64,000 nucleotides of DNA from Chitinasiproducens palmae (GCF_900095735.1 NZ_FNLO01000016.1:1-64000), one strand, 5' to 3'. Shown: positions 16,405-26,702, counted from the first letter of the stretch. A program made the numbers and translations. Notes: generated from the sequence alone by a model not told the origin.

Positions 16405-16595
16405 CTTTCGCGCAGGCAATACACAGCCCCCGCCGGTTCGAAGCGGTTCAAGTTCGCACGCAGGCTGCCGCTTTCAAGCGGAACTACGGCGAAATTCGCG
16501 TAAAAAGACGCTGCCTCGGCGCGTCGGCAGTTTACAGAATATTGTCCGGCGCGCATGGCCGGCGCGTTGATCTGCCCGGACCGGTGCGCGCGACG

Positions 16596-17342
16596 TCAGA
16601 CCGGATTATCGATATCGAAGAAATTGTGTTCGATCTCGAATGTGTCGGCCAGGTGATCGCCCAGTGCCTGCACCCCGTAGCGCTCGGTCGCATGGTGGCC
16701 GGCGGCGAAATAGACGACGCCGGTCTCGCGCGCCAGATGCGTGGTCTGCTCCGACACCTCGCCGCTGATGAAGGCATCGACGCCGGCTTCGATGGCATCG
16801 GCGAAATACCCCTGGGCACCGCCGGTGCACCAGCCGATGCGGCGCAGGTCGACGTCGTCGGGCCCAAGCACCAGCGGCGTGCGACCGAGCACGTTCTCGA
16901 TATGCCGCCGCAGCGCCTCGACGCTGAGCGGCACGGCAAGGGAGGTCTGCCAGCCCAGGCTGTTGTCGCCGAACCGGGCGTCGGCGATAAAGCCCAGTTG
17001 CTTGCCAAGCTGCGCGTTGTTGCCGAATTCGGGATGGTCGTCCAGCGGCAGGTGATACGCGAACAGGTTGATGTCGTTGGTCAGCAGCGTGCGCAACCGC
17101 CGGTGTTTGATGCCGCGTATCGGCGCCGGTTCGTTCTTCCAGAAATACCCGTGGTGGACCAGCACCGCATCGGCGCCCCATTCCAGCGCGGCTTCCAGGA
17201 ATTCCTGCGACGCGGTCACGCCCGTCGCGATTCTCTCCACCTGCCGCCGTCCTTCCACCTGCAGCCCGTTCGGGCAGTAGTCTCTGAACCGTCCGGTTTC
17301 AAGCAGATTGTTCAGATACAATTCCAGTTCGTTCCTGTCCAT
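16596..17342 (-). CDS. Nif3-like dinuclear metal protein (YbgI family)
   Basis: A 248-residue Nif3/YbgI-family protein. Metal-binding positions are visible in LVHHGYFW (His pair), [16 protein letters not shown] (Asp/His) and the C-terminal [14 protein letters not shown]. The family is conserved in most bacteria, binds two metal ions, and has no firmly established reaction (GTP cyclohydrolase I type 2 is a common but weakly supported name). The start at 17342 ([11 protein letters not shown]) is standard. It is divergent from the DegQ/DegS-type gene, with only 19 nt between the two start codons. Confidence 0.88.
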   Translation of the reverse strand: MDRNELELYLNNLLETGRFRDYCPNGLQVEGRRQVERIATGVTASQEFLEAALEWGADAVLVHHGYFWKNEPAPIRGIKHRRLRTLLTNDINLFAYHLPLDDHPEFGNNAQLGKQLGFIADARFGDNSLGWQTSLAVPLSVEALRRHIENVLGRTPLVLGPDDVDLRRIGWCTGGAQGYFADAIEAGVDAFISGEVSEQTTHLARETGVVYFAAGHHATERYGVQALGDHLADTFEIEHNFFDIDNPV

Positions 17343-17361
17343 ATTCGGTCTCGATATTCGG

Positions 17362-18561
17362 ATGCTTAGACGCCTTTGGCTGCTGTTCGCGCAAGTTGTG
17401 ACGGTCGCGCTGGCGCTGCTGTTCATCGTCGCGACGCTGCAACCGCAATGGCTGAACTGGCGTCATTTGACCGGCAAGCCCGCCGGCACCGAGCGCGTCC
17501 GGCCGGGGCGCGCGGCGCTGCCGATCGCGCCTGCGTGCACGCAGTGCCTCGACTCGTACAGCGATGCGGCACAGCGCGCCATGCCTGCCGTCGTGAACGT
17601 GTTTTCCAGCAAGGACCGTCCGCGGCGCGGCAAGCGCAACGCGAACGATCCGATGTATCGCTATTACTACGGCAAGAAGGGCCAGCGGCAGGACGATTCG
17701 CCGGTCTCCAATCTCGGCTCCGGCGTGATCGTCAGCTCCGACGGCTACATTCTAACGAACCAGCACGTCGTCGACGGCGCCGACGAGATCGAAGTCGCGC
17801 TGGCGGACGGTCGCAAGAAGCGCGCAAAGCTGATTGGCGTCGACCCGGACACCGATCTGGCCGTCCTGAAAATCGACGAGAAGGACCTGCCGACGATTTC
17901 GCTCGACCGCAAGGATCCGCCGCGCGTCGGCGACGTCGTGCTGGCGATCGGCAATCCGTTCGGTGTCGGGCAGACCGTCACGATGGGCATCATCAGCGCA
18001 CTGGGCCGCAACCATCTTGGTATTACCCCGTTCGAGGACTTCATCCAGACGGATGCGGCGATCAATCCGGGCAATTCCGGTGGTGCGCTGGTGGACGTGA
18101 AGGGCAACCTGATCGGCATCAACACGGCCATCTACTCGCGCAGCGGTGGCTCGCTGGGCATCGGTTTCGCCACGCCGGTCTCCACCGCCACCGCGGTGCT
18201 GCACAGCCTGCTGACAACCGGCACGGTGACGCGCGGCTGGATCGGGGTCGAACCGCAGGATCTGACGCCCGAGATTGCCGAGTCGTTCAAGATGGACCAG
18301 ACCAGCGGCGCGATCGTCGCGGGGGTGTTGCAAGGCGGTCCGGCCGACAAGGCGGGCGTCAAGCCGGGCGACATCATCGTCGGAGTCGATGGCGACAAGA
18401 TCGACGAGACGACCCGGCTGCTGAACACGATTGCGAAGATCGCGCCCGGAACCGATGCGATCCTTCACATCATCCGTCGCAACAAGCCGGTGGACCTGAC
18501 GATCAAGATCGGACGTCGCCCGATGCCGTCGCGACGCGCCAGCCGCAACGACGAGGAGTGA
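17362..18561 (+). CDS. HtrA-family serine protease (DegS/DegQ-like, one PDZ)
   Basis: A 399-residue periplasmic serine endopeptidase. An N-terminal hydrophobic segment (residues 5-26) anchors it to the inner membrane. The trypsin-like domain has the full triad: His135 (NQHVVDGA), Asp165 (DTDLAVLK) and Ser239 (PGNSGGAL). One PDZ domain follows (about 280-385, [13 protein letters not shown]...[15 protein letters not shown]). An anchor plus a single PDZ is the DegS layout, whereas DegP/DegQ have two PDZs and a cleaved signal peptide. ATG 17362 is preferred over 17308 because the latter would overlap the divergent Nif3 gene. It is convergent with tatC across a 587-nt gene-free stretch. Confidence 0.9.
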   Translation: MLRRLWLLFAQVVTVALALLFIVATLQPQWLNWRHLTGKPAGTERVRPGRAALPIAPACTQCLDSYSDAAQRAMPAVVNVFSSKDRPRRGKRNANDPMYRYYYGKKGQRQDDSPVSNLGSGVIVSSDGYILTNQHVVDGADEIEVALADGRKKRAKLIGVDPDTDLAVLKIDEKDLPTISLDRKDPPRVGDVVLAIGNPFGVGQTVTMGIISALGRNHLGITPFEDFIQTDAAINPGNSGGALVDVKGNLIGINTAIYSRSGGSLGIGFATPVSTATAVLHSLLTTGTVTRGWIGVEPQDLTPEIAESFKMDQTSGAIVAGVLQGGPADKAGVKPGDIIVGVDGDKIDETTRLLNTIAKIAPGTDAILHIIRRNKPVDLTIKIGRRPMPSRRASRNDEE

Positions 18562-19148
18562 TGCGGCCCGGTCCCGCAGCCAGCTGAAGCACTCGGCCGG
18601 TGGACTGCGGGAAACCGGGCGGCGCAGTCCGCGCGAGTCATTCCCGGCAAAGCAACGCGTCTCTTCGCGCGAGGCACCTGCCGCTTGCGGTCACCCGGAG
18701 CCGTGGTTGTCCGGTGCCGGCACGCGGCTTGCCGGGTCCGCGCCAAGGCGGGGCCCGATCGGCCGCCAGCCAACTGCGATACGGAAGCGCGATCGGCCGT
18801 CACTCCGGCCACTCCGGCCATCGTCGCCATTGCGGCACCGATACGGTGGTGCTGGGACGGCGCGATGATAGGCAATGCGAGGACGTCTCCGAACCCCAAT
18901 GCGGGTTCGCGATCGTCCGGACGCGCGGGCGTATGCGCCGCCGGATCGCCGGTCGCGCTCGCACTGCCCGCGTGACGACGCATCTGCGGGAAATGGCAGC
19001 GGGCTTGCGGCAAGGATGTGACGGGTTTGCGGCGGGCTAGCGACGGATCTGCGGCGGGGTTGCATCCGCCCTGCGTCACGCAGCGCGCCACCCGCATCCC
19101 ACTGTCAGCGTCAGGCGCGCCGCCTGCGCCGACTCCTGCCGAGCAGCG
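18562..19148. other. intergenic, convergent, no gene supported
   Basis: 587 nt between the protease and tatC stops. Frames up to ~150 codons exist on both strands but have arginine/glycine-rich, antisense-like composition and no family signature. Short imperfect repeats (cactccggc; tttgcggcggg) occur. No clear terminator is seen for either gene. Confidence 0.4.
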
Positions 19149-20000
19149 TCAGCTGGCAGCGGGTCCGTCGTCGACGTTGCCGGTCGACGCCGCGGTGGCC
19201 TTGCTCTCCGCGTTCGCTGCTGCTTTCGCCGCTGCTTCTGCCTCGACTTCGGCCTCGACTTCAGCCTTCGCCGCGCGGCGGTTCAGCAACGCCGCCGCGA
19301 TCAGGCCGACTTCGTACAGCACGACCAGCGGCACGGCCAGGATCAGTTGCGAAACAACGTCCGGCGGTGTGACCACCGCGGAGATCACGAACGCGCCGAC
19401 GATCACGTACGGGCGGATCTCCTTGAGCTTGGCAACGGTCAGAAAGCCCAACCGCACCAGCAGGACGACGACGATCGGCACCTCGAACGTGATGCCGAAG
19501 CACAGGAACATCGTCAGCGTGAAACTGAGATAGTTGTCGATGTCGGTCGACATCTCCGCGCCGAGCGGCGCGTTGTAGTGCGCCATGACCCGGAAGATCG
19601 TCGGGAACACGACGTAGTAGGCGAACGCCATGCCGGCCAGGAACAGCACGTAGCTGCTGGAGACCAGCGGCGTCACCAGCCGCTTCTCGTGCTGGTACAG
19701 GCCGGGCGCCACGAACGCCCAGATCTGGTACAGCACGATGGGCAACGCGATCACGAAGGCCACCATCAGCGTGACCTTCATCGGCACGAAGAAGGAGCCG
19801 GTGACGTCCGTCACGATCATCTTGCCGCCGGCCGGCAGGTTCTGCAGCAGCGGCCGCGCCAGCAGCCGGAAGATGTCCGGCGCCCAGTAGACCAGCGAAA
19901 CGAAGACCACGATCACGGCCAGACCCGCGCGCACGATCCGGTTCCTCAGTTCGACGAGATGCGAAATGAAGGTGTCTTCGGTACCGATTTGTTCGCTCAC
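19149..20000 (-). CDS. tatC: TatC, twin-arginine translocase receptor subunit
   Basis: A 283-residue inner-membrane protein with six helices that binds twin-arginine signal peptides together with TatB. The N-terminus contains FISHLVELRNRI, the TatC signature. The first periplasmic loop (LPAGGKMIVTDVTGSFFVPMK) and FGITFEVPIVVVLL are conserved. The last ~35 residues are an Ala/Glu/Lys-rich tail of low complexity (KAEVEAEVEAEAAAKAAA), not part of the transport core. It is the last gene of tatABC, 76 nt after tatB. Confidence 0.95.
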   Translation of the reverse strand: MSEQIGTEDTFISHLVELRNRIVRAGLAVIVVFVSLVYWAPDIFRLLARPLLQNLPAGGKMIVTDVTGSFFVPMKVTLMVAFVIALPIVLYQIWAFVAPGLYQHEKRLVTPLVSSSYVLFLAGMAFAYYVVFPTIFRVMAHYNAPLGAEMSTDIDNYLSFTLTMFLCFGITFEVPIVVVLLVRLGFLTVAKLKEIRPYVIVGAFVISAVVTPPDVVSQLILAVPLVVLYEVGLIAAALLNRRAAKAEVEAEVEAEAAAKAAANAESKATAASTGNVDDGPAAS

Positions 20001-20076
20001 GCCGTCCGTCCCATCATGCCCGCCGCTCCGGTCTGGCCACGTGGCAGCCGTGGCCCTGGCCGGGTGTCAATGCCGT

Positions 20077-20631
20077 TCAGAAAAATGAAGTGCGCCGCTC
20101 GGCGTTGTCGCCGCCGCGCCGCGCGATGCTCGCCACCCGTGCCGCGCCCGACTGTACGCGCGACCGCTTCGCGTTGGCCCGTTTATACCAGCCTGGCAAC
20201 GCACCCTGCCGCTGCCGCCAATTTGCCGTCTTCGAGCGCTTTGGCGGCGTGTGGCGGTGAACGGTGCCGAAGTCGGCCAGGGTCTCCCCGGGCGGCGCAT
20301 GGTCGATCGCGGTTTCAGGCGCCGGATCGACGCCATCGACGTGCGTACCGGCACGCCAGGCGTCGTTGAGCTCGTCCTCGTGACGCCGCAGTCCGTCGTT
20401 CATGGACTGGTTGAAGTCCTGCGCGGACTGCTCGAACTTGCTCTTCATCGAGCGAAATTCGTCCAGTTCCATCTCGCGCGTGACTTCCGACTTCACGTCG
20501 TTGATGTAGCGCTGCGCGCGGCCCAGCAGGGCGCCAGCCGTGCGCGCCACGCGCGGCAGGCGCTCGGGTCCGATGACCACGAGCGCCACGACGCCGATGA
20601 CGGCGAGCTTCGATAAGCCGAGGTCAAGCAT
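20077..20631 (-). CDS. tatB: TatB, twin-arginine translocase subunit
   Basis: A 184-residue membrane protein. One N-terminal helix (LGLSKLAVIGVVALVVIGPERLP) with the Glu-Pro pair of TatB is followed by an amphipathic helix (ARTAGALLGRAQRYINDVKSEV) and a long hydrophilic tail. It partners with TatC in recognising folded twin-arginine substrates. Its tail is longer and more basic than in E. coli and ends RRTSFF. It lies 81 nt after tatA and 76 nt before tatC. Confidence 0.94.
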   Translation of the reverse strand: MLDLGLSKLAVIGVVALVVIGPERLPRVARTAGALLGRAQRYINDVKSEVTREMELDEFRSMKSKFEQSAQDFNQSMNDGLRRHEDELNDAWRAGTHVDGVDPAPETAIDHAPPGETLADFGTVHRHTPPKRSKTANWRQRQGALPGWYKRANAKRSRVQSGAARVASIARRGGDNAERRTSFF

Positions 20632-20712
20632 GCGGCAGAATCAAGGTGGGCACGGCACGTCGGCCGCGCCATGCGATGAAGGTCGCGCCGCGGCAGGCCG
20701 CGGCCGCGAGGC

Positions 20713-20937
20713 TCAACGGTGCTCGGTGCGCTCGCGCGCCTCGACGTCGACCGCCTGGTTGCGCGCGATCTGCTCCTTGCGCGCCGCTTCCTCCGCTTCG
20801 GAGTCGCGCATGCCCTCCTTGAAGCCCTTGACCGCGCCGCCCAGGTCGCTGCCCATGTTGCGCAGCTTCTTCGTGCCAAACACCAGGGCGACGATCACCA
20901 GCACGATCAGCCAGTGCCAAATACTCAACGAACCCAT
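20713..20937 (-). CDS. tatA: TatA, twin-arginine translocase pore subunit
   Basis: A 74-residue protein with one membrane helix ([16 protein letters not shown]), then [22 protein letters not shown], the TatA amphipathic helix, and a charged tail. It oligomerises to form the translocation channel. It is first of tatABC and follows the DUF4870 gene after 162 nt. Related betaproteobacterial loci usually carry a HIT-family gene in that gap; none is present here. Confidence 0.95.
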   Translation of the reverse strand: MGSLSIWHWLIVLVIVALVFGTKKLRNMGSDLGGAVKGFKEGMRDSEAEEAARKEQIARNQAVDVEARERTEHR

Positions 20938-21099
20938 TGCGAATCTCCAGTGTGCGCCGGCATGCGGCGCATCTCAAAAGCGCCGGTCAGCGCCATTCTA
21001 ACAGTCCGGTGCGGCAGGCCACACAGGGAACATTCCCTGGCGCCGGCGTGCCGCCTTCAATCTGCTTCAGCCGCCGTGGCAACGGTCGCAGCCACGGCC

Positions 21100-21519
21100 T
21101 CAGCTGGCTTGCCGATATAGCGGCCGCCGGTCGACGAGATACAGCCAGCCCTTGACGATCCGATAGATCATCCAGACGCCCAGCAGCAGCAGGACCACCA
21201 GGCCGACGCCCGCCATCATCAGCGCAAAGCCGACCAGGCCAACCCACAGGCTGCCCCAGAACGTCCGGATCAGCCAGGTCGCGTGGGAGGCATAGACAGT
21301 CCCCGCCGCATCGCGACGCTTGACGTACGCGATGATCACGCCGACCAGCGTGGACACGCCACCCGTCAGCCAGGACGCAGCATACAGCGCATAAATGACA
21401 TGCATGATGACACGCAGCCGGTCCTCGACATTGCCGATCACCCGTCCATCGACCACATCGCTGACGTCGGCCTTGCGCCGTTGCGCGCGGCCTTCCTGCC
21501 GCCCTTCCTGCCAGTTCAT
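21100..21519 (-). CDS. DUF4870-like small membrane protein
   Basis: A 139-residue protein with a hydrophilic N-terminus (~35 residues, Arg/Asp-rich) and about three hydrophobic segments: VIYALYAASWLTGGVSTLVGVIIAYV, FWGSLWVGLVGFALMM and LVVLLLLGVWMIYRIV. The helical pattern and the position after hisE match the membrane protein found between hisE and tatA in Burkholderiaceae. Function is unknown. It starts 36 nt after hisE, so it is probably cotranscribed with the his genes. Confidence 0.75.
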   Translation of the reverse strand: MNWQEGRQEGRAQRRKADVSDVVDGRVIGNVEDRLRVIMHVIYALYAASWLTGGVSTLVGVIIAYVKRRDAAGTVYASHATWLIRTFWGSLWVGLVGFALMMAGVGLVVLLLLGVWMIYRIVKGWLYLVDRRPLYRQAS

Positions 21520-21555
21520 GCACCTCTCCGGTTGCGAGGGAGGCGAGCGCGCGGC

Positions 21556-21927
21556 TCAGTCGCCGGACCGCTCCCGGTCCAGCACCTTGCGCATCGCCTT
21601 TTCCTCGATGCCCGACAGGCCTTCGCGCCGCTCGAGTTCGGCCACGACGTCGCCGGGCGACAGTTCATAGTGGGACAGCAGGACCAGGCAGTGAAACCAG
21701 AGGTCGGCGACCTCGCCCACCAGCTTGCTGGCCGGCAGACCATGCCGGCAATCCTTGGCCGCCATCACGACCTCGGTGGCTTCCTCACCGATCTTTTTCA
21801 GGATCGCGTCGTCGCCCTTGTGGAACAGGCGCGCGACATAGGACCGCTCCGGATCGCCGCCGCGACGGCCGTCGATGACGGCCCCCAACCGCGCGAGCGT
21901 ATCCGATAACGCACTAGACTCGTTCAT
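21556..21927 (-). CDS. hisE: HisE, phosphoribosyl-ATP pyrophosphatase
   Basis: A 123-residue enzyme that hydrolyses phosphoribosyl-ATP to phosphoribosyl-AMP in histidine synthesis. It shows the MazG-like core: [19 protein letters not shown] and [14 protein letters not shown], which carry the acidic metal ligands. ATG 21927 overlaps the hisI stop by ATGA, so the two steps are translationally coupled although not fused as in enterobacteria. It is the last his gene of the cluster. Confidence 0.95.
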   Translation of the reverse strand: MNESSALSDTLARLGAVIDGRRGGDPERSYVARLFHKGDDAILKKIGEEATEVVMAAKDCRHGLPASKLVGEVADLWFHCLVLLSHYELSPGDVVAELERREGLSGIEEKAMRKVLDRERSGD

Positions 21928-22337
21928 TTGTAGATATGTTCCGGATTTTTCAGGATCGGCTCGACGGCAACCCACGTACCGTTGGCCGCATCGCCCTCGA
22001 ATTTCTGGAAAAAGCAGGAGTGCCGGCCGGTATGGCAGGCGATGCCGCCAACCTGGTCGATCTTGAGCAGCACCACGTCCTCGTCGCAGTCCAGCCGGAT
22101 CTCGTGCACGTGCTGCACGTGCCCGCTCTCCTCGCCCTTGCGCCAGAGCCGGTTGCGCGAACGGGACCAGTACACGGCCTGGCCGGTGCGCACGGTTTCG
22201 GCGAGCGCCTCGCGGTTCATCCAGGCGAACATCAGGATGTCGTTGCTGCCCTTTTCCTGGGCGATCGCCGGCACCAGTCCGTTCGCGTCCCAGCGCACGT
22301 GGTCGAGCCAGTCGCCGCCCGTGGTCTGCTGCTCCAT
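21924..22337 (-). CDS. hisI: HisI, phosphoribosyl-AMP cyclohydrolase
   Basis: A 137-residue zinc enzyme opening the adenine ring of phosphoribosyl-AMP. It has conserved [29 protein letters not shown] and the zinc/magnesium region [13 protein letters not shown]...[11 protein letters not shown]. The start at 22337 (MEQQTTG) has AGGAGA upstream. It precedes hisE with a 4-nt overlap and follows hisF after 70 nt. Confidence 0.95.
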   Translation of the reverse strand: MEQQTTGGDWLDHVRWDANGLVPAIAQEKGSNDILMFAWMNREALAETVRTGQAVYWSRSRNRLWRKGEESGHVQHVHEIRLDCDEDVVLLKIDQVGGIACHTGRHSCFFQKFEGDAANGTWVAVEPILKNPEHIYK

Positions 22338-22407
22338 CTGCTTCTCCTGTTTCCCAACCGTGCCGCACCGCCGCCCCATTGCCGCGCTGCAACGCGCGCG
22401 CCGTCGG

Positions 22408-23187
22408 TCAGAGCCGTACCGGAATGCCGCGCTCGGCCATGTAGCGCTTCGCCTCGCCGACGGTGTGCTGGCCGTAGTGGAAGATGCTGGCCGCGAGCAC
22501 CGCGTCGGCGTGTCCTTCGAGCACGCCAGCGGCGAGGTCGCCAAGTCCGCCGACCCCGCCCGAGGCGATGACCGGCACGTTGACCGCGTCGGATACCGAG
22601 CGGGTCAGCGCCAGGTCGAAGCCCTGCCGCGTACCGTCCCGATCCATGCTGGTCAGCAGGATTTCGCCGGCGCCAAGCCCGGCCATCCGCTTCGCCCACT
22701 CGACGACGTCCAGCCCCGTCGCACGCCGGCCGCCGTGCGTGAAGACTTCCCAGCGCGGCGCGGCCGTGTCGTCATCCGACGGCACCCGCTTCGCATCGAT
22801 GGCGACGACGATGCACTGCGCGCCGTATTTGGCGCTCGCTTCGCCCACCAGTTCGGGGTGCGCCACCGCCTGCGAATTCATGCTGATCTTGTCGGCACCG
22901 GCATTGAGCAGGCGGCGCACGTCGTCGACGCTGCGCACGCCACCGCCGACCGTCAGCGGAATGAACACCTGCGATGCCACCGATTCGATCACCGGCAGGA
23001 TCAGGTCGCGCGCGTCCGAGGTCGCGGTGATATCGAGAAAGGTCAACTCGTCGGCGCCTTCGGCGTCGTAGCGACGCGCGATCTCGACCGGATCGCCGGC
23101 GTCGCGCAGTTCGACGAAATTGACGCCCTTGACCACCCGCCCGGCGTTCACGTCCAGGCAGGGGATGATGCGTTTTGCGAGAGCCAT
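22408..23187 (-). CDS. hisF: HisF, imidazole glycerol phosphate synthase cyclase subunit
   Basis: A 259-residue TIM-barrel subunit that works with HisH to make imidazole glycerol phosphate and AICAR. The N-terminus [20 protein letters not shown] carries the catalytic Asp11-type residue. [12 protein letters not shown] and [15 protein letters not shown] are the phosphate-binding loops. The start is ATG 23187. It follows hisA after 118 nt of very GC-rich spacer. Confidence 0.96.
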   Translation of the reverse strand: MALAKRIIPCLDVNAGRVVKGVNFVELRDAGDPVEIARRYDAEGADELTFLDITATSDARDLILPVIESVASQVFIPLTVGGGVRSVDDVRRLLNAGADKISMNSQAVAHPELVGEASAKYGAQCIVVAIDAKRVPSDDDTAAPRWEVFTHGGRRATGLDVVEWAKRMAGLGAGEILLTSMDRDGTRQGFDLALTRSVSDAVNVPVIASGGVGGLGDLAAGVLEGHADAVLAASIFHYGQHTVGEAKRYMAERGIPVRL

Positions 23188-23305
23188 CTTCTTCTCGGAA
23201 ACAGGCCGGCCCGGGGCCGGCGCAATGGAATGGCGGCGACGACGCGATCGGCGCCGAGCCGCGGCCGGGCGCGGCTCGGCGCCGGCCGGCATGGGCGCGC
23301 TGCCG

Positions 23306-24064
23306 TCAGACGGCCTCTTCGTTCGACGTGCCGTACGCGTCGGCGCGCCGCTGCGCGCCGGCGAAGTCGAGATCGCCGGAGTAGATCGCGCGCCCGCAGA
23401 TGACGCCTTCGATGCCCTCGGGCTCGACCTCGCAAAGCGCATCGATGTCGGCTTCGCCGGCCAGACCGCCCGAGGCGATCACCGGGATGCGCACCGCGCG
23501 CGCCAGCCGCACGGTCGCTTCGATGTTGATGCCCTGCAACATGCCGTCGCGGCCGATGTCGGTGTAGATGATCGACTCGCAGCCATAATCCTCGAACTTC
23601 TTCGCCAGGTCCACCACCTCGTGGCCGGTCAGCTTGCTCCAGCCGTCGGTCGCGACCTTGCCGTCCTTCGCGTCGAGGCCGACGATGATGTGACCGGCGA
23701 ACGCGCTGCACGCCTCCTTCAGGAACCCCGGGTTCTTCACCGCCGCCGTGCCGATGATCACGTAGGACACGCCGTCGTCCAGGTAGCGCTCGATGGTGTT
23801 CATGTCGCGGATGCCGCCGCCGAGTTGTACCGGAATGTCCTCGCCCACCGCCTGCACGATGGCGCGGATCGCCGCCTCGTTGCGCGGCTTGCCCGCAAAC
23901 GCGCCGTTCAGGTCCACCAGATGCAAGCGCCGCGCGCCCTGCTCGACCCAATGGCGAGCCTGTACCGCGGGATCGTCGGCGAACACGGTCGCCTGCTCCA
24001 TATCACCTTGCTTGAGACGAACGCACTGACCGTCCTTGAGATCGATGGCCGGGATGAGCAGCAT
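23306..24064 (-). CDS. hisA: HisA, ProFAR isomerase
   Basis: A 252-residue TIM-barrel isomerase acting on 5'-ProFAR. It shows [19 protein letters not shown] with the catalytic Asp, [10 protein letters not shown] and [11 protein letters not shown] phosphate loops, and YTDIGRDGM with the second catalytic Asp. The start at 24064 is the only ATG that gives the standard N-terminus. It lies between hisH (177 nt upstream) and hisF. The spacer before it contains a perfect 8-bp hairpin (24126-24146). Confidence 0.96.
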   Translation of the reverse strand: MLLIPAIDLKDGQCVRLKQGDMEQATVFADDPAVQARHWVEQGARRLHLVDLNGAFAGKPRNEAAIRAIVQAVGEDIPVQLGGGIRDMNTIERYLDDGVSYVIIGTAAVKNPGFLKEACSAFAGHIIVGLDAKDGKVATDGWSKLTGHEVVDLAKKFEDYGCESIIYTDIGRDGMLQGINIEATVRLARAVRIPVIASGGLAGEADIDALCEVEPEGIEGVICGRAIYSGDLDFAGAQRRADAYGTSNEEAV

Positions 24065-24241
24065 GATTACTTGAGTGGGGTGAGAGGTTGAGAGGCCGGG
24101 CCGCCTGTGGCGCCCGGCTGACAGTCCGGCGCCTGACAGGCGCCGGCGCGGCGTTGCTAGTGTATTACAAACCTTTTGTCGTCCATGCGCATTTCGGCGC
24201 ACCGCCCCGGCCTGCCCGGCGCCGCGGGGTCGCCGCGCACT

Positions 24242-24883
24242 TCACGGCTGCCAGTCGACGAAGTTCCGATACAGGCGCAGGCCCGCCTCGGCGCTTTTCT
24301 CCGGGTGAAACTGCGTCGCGAACACATTGCCGGCTGCCACCGCCGACGTGAAGGGACGGCCGTAATCGGTCTCCCCCACCGTGTGCGCGGGGTCGGCCGG
24401 TACCGCGTAATAGCTATGGACGAAATAGAAGTAAGCGTCGTCGGCAATGCCATCCCACAGCGGATGCGGACGCGCCTGCCGCACACGATTCCAACCCATC
24501 TGCGGCACCTTGAAGCGCGAGCCGTCGTCCTGGCGCTGCTCGGCGAGATCGAAGCGCACGACGCGCCCCGGCAGCAGTCCGAGCCCCGGTGTGTCACCTT
24601 CGTCGCTGGCGTCGAACAGCATCTGTTCGCCGACGCACACACCGAGCAGCGGCTTGTCGCGCGACGCGGCGATCACCGCGTCGAAAAGGCCGGATTCATG
24701 CAGGCAACGCATGCAGTCGGGCATCGCGCCCTGGCCCGGCAACACCACGCGATGCGCGTCCGCAATGGCCTGCGGCGACGACACGATCGATACCGAGGCC
24801 TCGGGCGCGGCGTGTTGCAGGGCCTGCGAAACGGAGCGGAGGTTGCCCATGCCGTAATCGACGATGGCGATCGCGTTTTTCAT
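24242..24883 (-). CDS. hisH: HisH, glutamine amidotransferase subunit of IGP synthase
   Basis: A 213-residue class-I glutaminase supplying ammonia to His[14 protein letters not shown] is the N-terminal strand. The nucleophile is the Cys in [11 protein letters not shown], and the catalytic His-Glu pair is in [10 protein letters not shown]. The start at 24883 is ATG (MKNAIAIVD). It lies 88 nt after hisB and 177 nt before hisA. Confidence 0.95.
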   Translation of the reverse strand: MKNAIAIVDYGMGNLRSVSQALQHAAPEASVSIVSSPQAIADAHRVVLPGQGAMPDCMRCLHESGLFDAVIAASRDKPLLGVCVGEQMLFDASDEGDTPGLGLLPGRVVRFDLAEQRQDDGSRFKVPQMGWNRVRQARPHPLWDGIADDAYFYFVHSYYAVPADPAHTVGETDYGRPFTSAVAAGNVFATQFHPEKSAEAGLRLYRNFVDWQP

Positions 24884-24971
24884 TGAAAGAGCCTGTCCGG
24901 CGGAAGAACGTAAGGATGCAGGTGGGCGGCAGGAAGGCGCGCGGCGTCGGGACCGGTCCGCCGCCGCGCGT

Positions 24972-25559
24972 TCAGAGACTGCCCTTGGTCGAAGGAATCT
25001 GACCCGCGGCACGGGCATCGAGTTCAACCGCCATGCGCAATGCCCGGCCGAACGCCTTGAAGACGGTCTCGACCTGATGGTGGGCGTTGACGCCGCGCAG
25101 ATTGTCGATGTGCAGCGTGACGCCCGCATGGTTGCAGAAGCCGCGGAAGAATTCGATGGTCAGATCGACGTCGAAGTTGCCGACCCGCTCACGTGTGAAC
25201 GGCACATTGAATTCGAGCAGCGGCCGGCCCGAAAAGTCGATCACGACGCGCGACAGCGCCTCGTCCAGCGGCACATAGGCGTGGCCATACCGGCGGATGC
25301 CTTTCTTGTCGCCGAGCGCCTTCGCAACCGCCTGGCCCAGTGTGATGCCGACGTCCTCGACCGTGTGGTGATCGTCGATCTCCACGTCGCCGGTCGCCTC
25401 GACGTCCAGGTCGACGAGGCCGTGCCGCGCGATCTGGTCGAGCATGTGATCGAGGAACGGCACGCCGCTGGCCAGCTTCTGCCGGCCAGTGCCGTCGAGG
25501 TCGAGGCGGACGCGGATCTGCGTCTCACTGGTATTGCGGACGACTTCTGCGGTTCGCAT
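24972..25559 (-). CDS. hisB: HisB, imidazoleglycerol-phosphate dehydratase
   Basis: A 195-residue monofunctional dehydratase, without the N-terminal phosphatase domain of enterobacterial HisB. The metal-binding repeats are [24 protein letters not shown], and the late [23 protein letters not shown]. The start is ATG 25559 (MRTAEVVRN). Histidinol-phosphate phosphatase must therefore be encoded elsewhere. It follows hisC after 48 nt. Confidence 0.96.
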   Translation of the reverse strand: MRTAEVVRNTSETQIRVRLDLDGTGRQKLASGVPFLDHMLDQIARHGLVDLDVEATGDVEIDDHHTVEDVGITLGQAVAKALGDKKGIRRYGHAYVPLDEALSRVVIDFSGRPLLEFNVPFTRERVGNFDVDLTIEFFRGFCNHAGVTLHIDNLRGVNAHHQVETVFKAFGRALRMAVELDARAAGQIPSTKGSL

Positions 25560-25607
25560 GTTCTGTTGTTCGTTGGGGGCGGGACGCCGGCCAAAGCCGG
25601 CGTCGCT

Positions 25608-26702
25608 TCATTCGGCGAGCGCGTCGCGCAGCGCGGCGACCAGCCGCTGGTTCTCGTCCGGGCTGCCGACGGTCAGCCGTACGCAGCTGTCCAGCAGCGG
25701 GTGCATCGCGCTGACGTTCTTGATCAGCACGCCGGCACCGAGCAGCGCGTCGAACACCTGCTTCGCATCCGGCACGCGCACCAGCAGGAAATTGCCGGCG
25801 CTCGGGAACACGGTGGTACCCGGCAGCGCGGCGACGGCCTCGGCGAGCCGGGCACGTTCCGCGCGCAGGGTCTCGGCCTGGCTGTCGAAGAGCGCGACAT
25901 GGTCCAGCAAAAAGTCGGCGGCGGCCTGCGTCAGCACGTTCACATTGTACGGCGGCCGCACCTTGTCGAATTCGGCGATCCAGGCCGGCGCGGCGGCCAG
26001 GAAACCGAGACGGATGCCGGCCAGCCCGAGTTTCGACACGGTGCGCAGCACCGCCACGTTCTCGTAGCGGGGCACGCGATCGATCCACGTCTTCTCCGCG
26101 AACGGCTGATAGGCCTCGTCGATCACGACCAGGCTGTCGGGCGCGGCCGCGATCAGAGTTTCCATCGCCGCGTCGTCGAACAGGCCACCCGTCGGATTGT
26201 TCGGATAGGCGAGATAGATCAACGCCGGGCGTTCGCGTTCGATCGCCGCGAGCATCGCCTCGGTGTCGAGCGACAGGTCCGCGCGCAGCGGCACGCCGAC
26301 AAACGTCTGGTTGGCGAACTGCGCGGCCATCTTGTACATCACGAAACCGGGCACCGGCGCCAGCACCTTGGCTCCCGGGCGCGCGGTGGCCAGCGACATG
26401 ATCGAGATCAGTTCGTCCGAGCCGTTGCCGAGCAGCAGCGCGCAGGCGTCCGGCACCTTCATCGCGCGCCGCAGCTTGTCGAGCAACGCGACCGGACGCG
26501 GCGACGGATAGCGGTTCAGCGCCACCTCGGCCAGACGCCGGCCCAGCGCGTCGGCCAGTTCGGGCGGCAGCGGATAGGGATTCTCCATCGCATCCAGCTT
26601 GATCAGGCCGGTCGCGTCGGGCACCGGATAGCTGGACATCGCCTGGATGTCGGGGCGGATCGTCGCGGCGAGCGCGCGCCCCTTCGGCAAACCTTGGTTC
26701 AT
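25608..26702 (-). CDS. hisC: HisC, histidinol-phosphate aminotransferase
   Basis: A 364-residue fold-type I PLP enzyme converting imidazole acetol phosphate to histidinol phosphate. It shows [11 protein letters not shown] near the N-terminus, GNGSDELI for phosphate binding, [22 protein letters not shown], and the PLP lysine in [14 protein letters not shown]. The start codon at 26702 overlaps the hisD stop (ATGA), so translation is coupled. Good match to family length. Confidence 0.95.
   Translation of the reverse strand: MNQGLPKGRALAATIRPDIQAMSSYPVPDATGLIKLDAMENPYPLPPELADALGRRLAEVALNRYPSPRPVALLDKLRRAMKVPDACALLLGNGSDELISIMSLATARPGAKVLAPVPGFVMYKMAAQFANQTFVGVPLRADLSLDTEAMLAAIERERPALIYLAYPNNPTGGLFDDAAMETLIAAAPDSLVVIDEAYQPFAEKTWIDRVPRYENVAVLRTVSKLGLAGIRLGFLAAAPAWIAEFDKVRPPYNVNVLTQAAADFLLDHVALFDSQAETLRAERARLAEAVAALPGTTVFPSAGNFLLVRVPDAKQVFDALLGAGVLIKNVSAMHPLLDSCVRLTVGSPDENQRLVAALRDALAE

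Noticed and set aside
18465-19097. Two overlapping frames in the protease/tatC gap
   Set aside because: Arg/Gly-rich, no ribosome-binding site, no family signature; both strands open equally, which is typical of non-coding GC-rich DNA.
24126-24146. Perfect 8-bp hairpin in the hisH-hisA gap as a terminator
   Set aside because: No T tract on the transcribed strand, and hisA, F, I and E lie downstream in the same operon; probably incidental GC-rich pairing.
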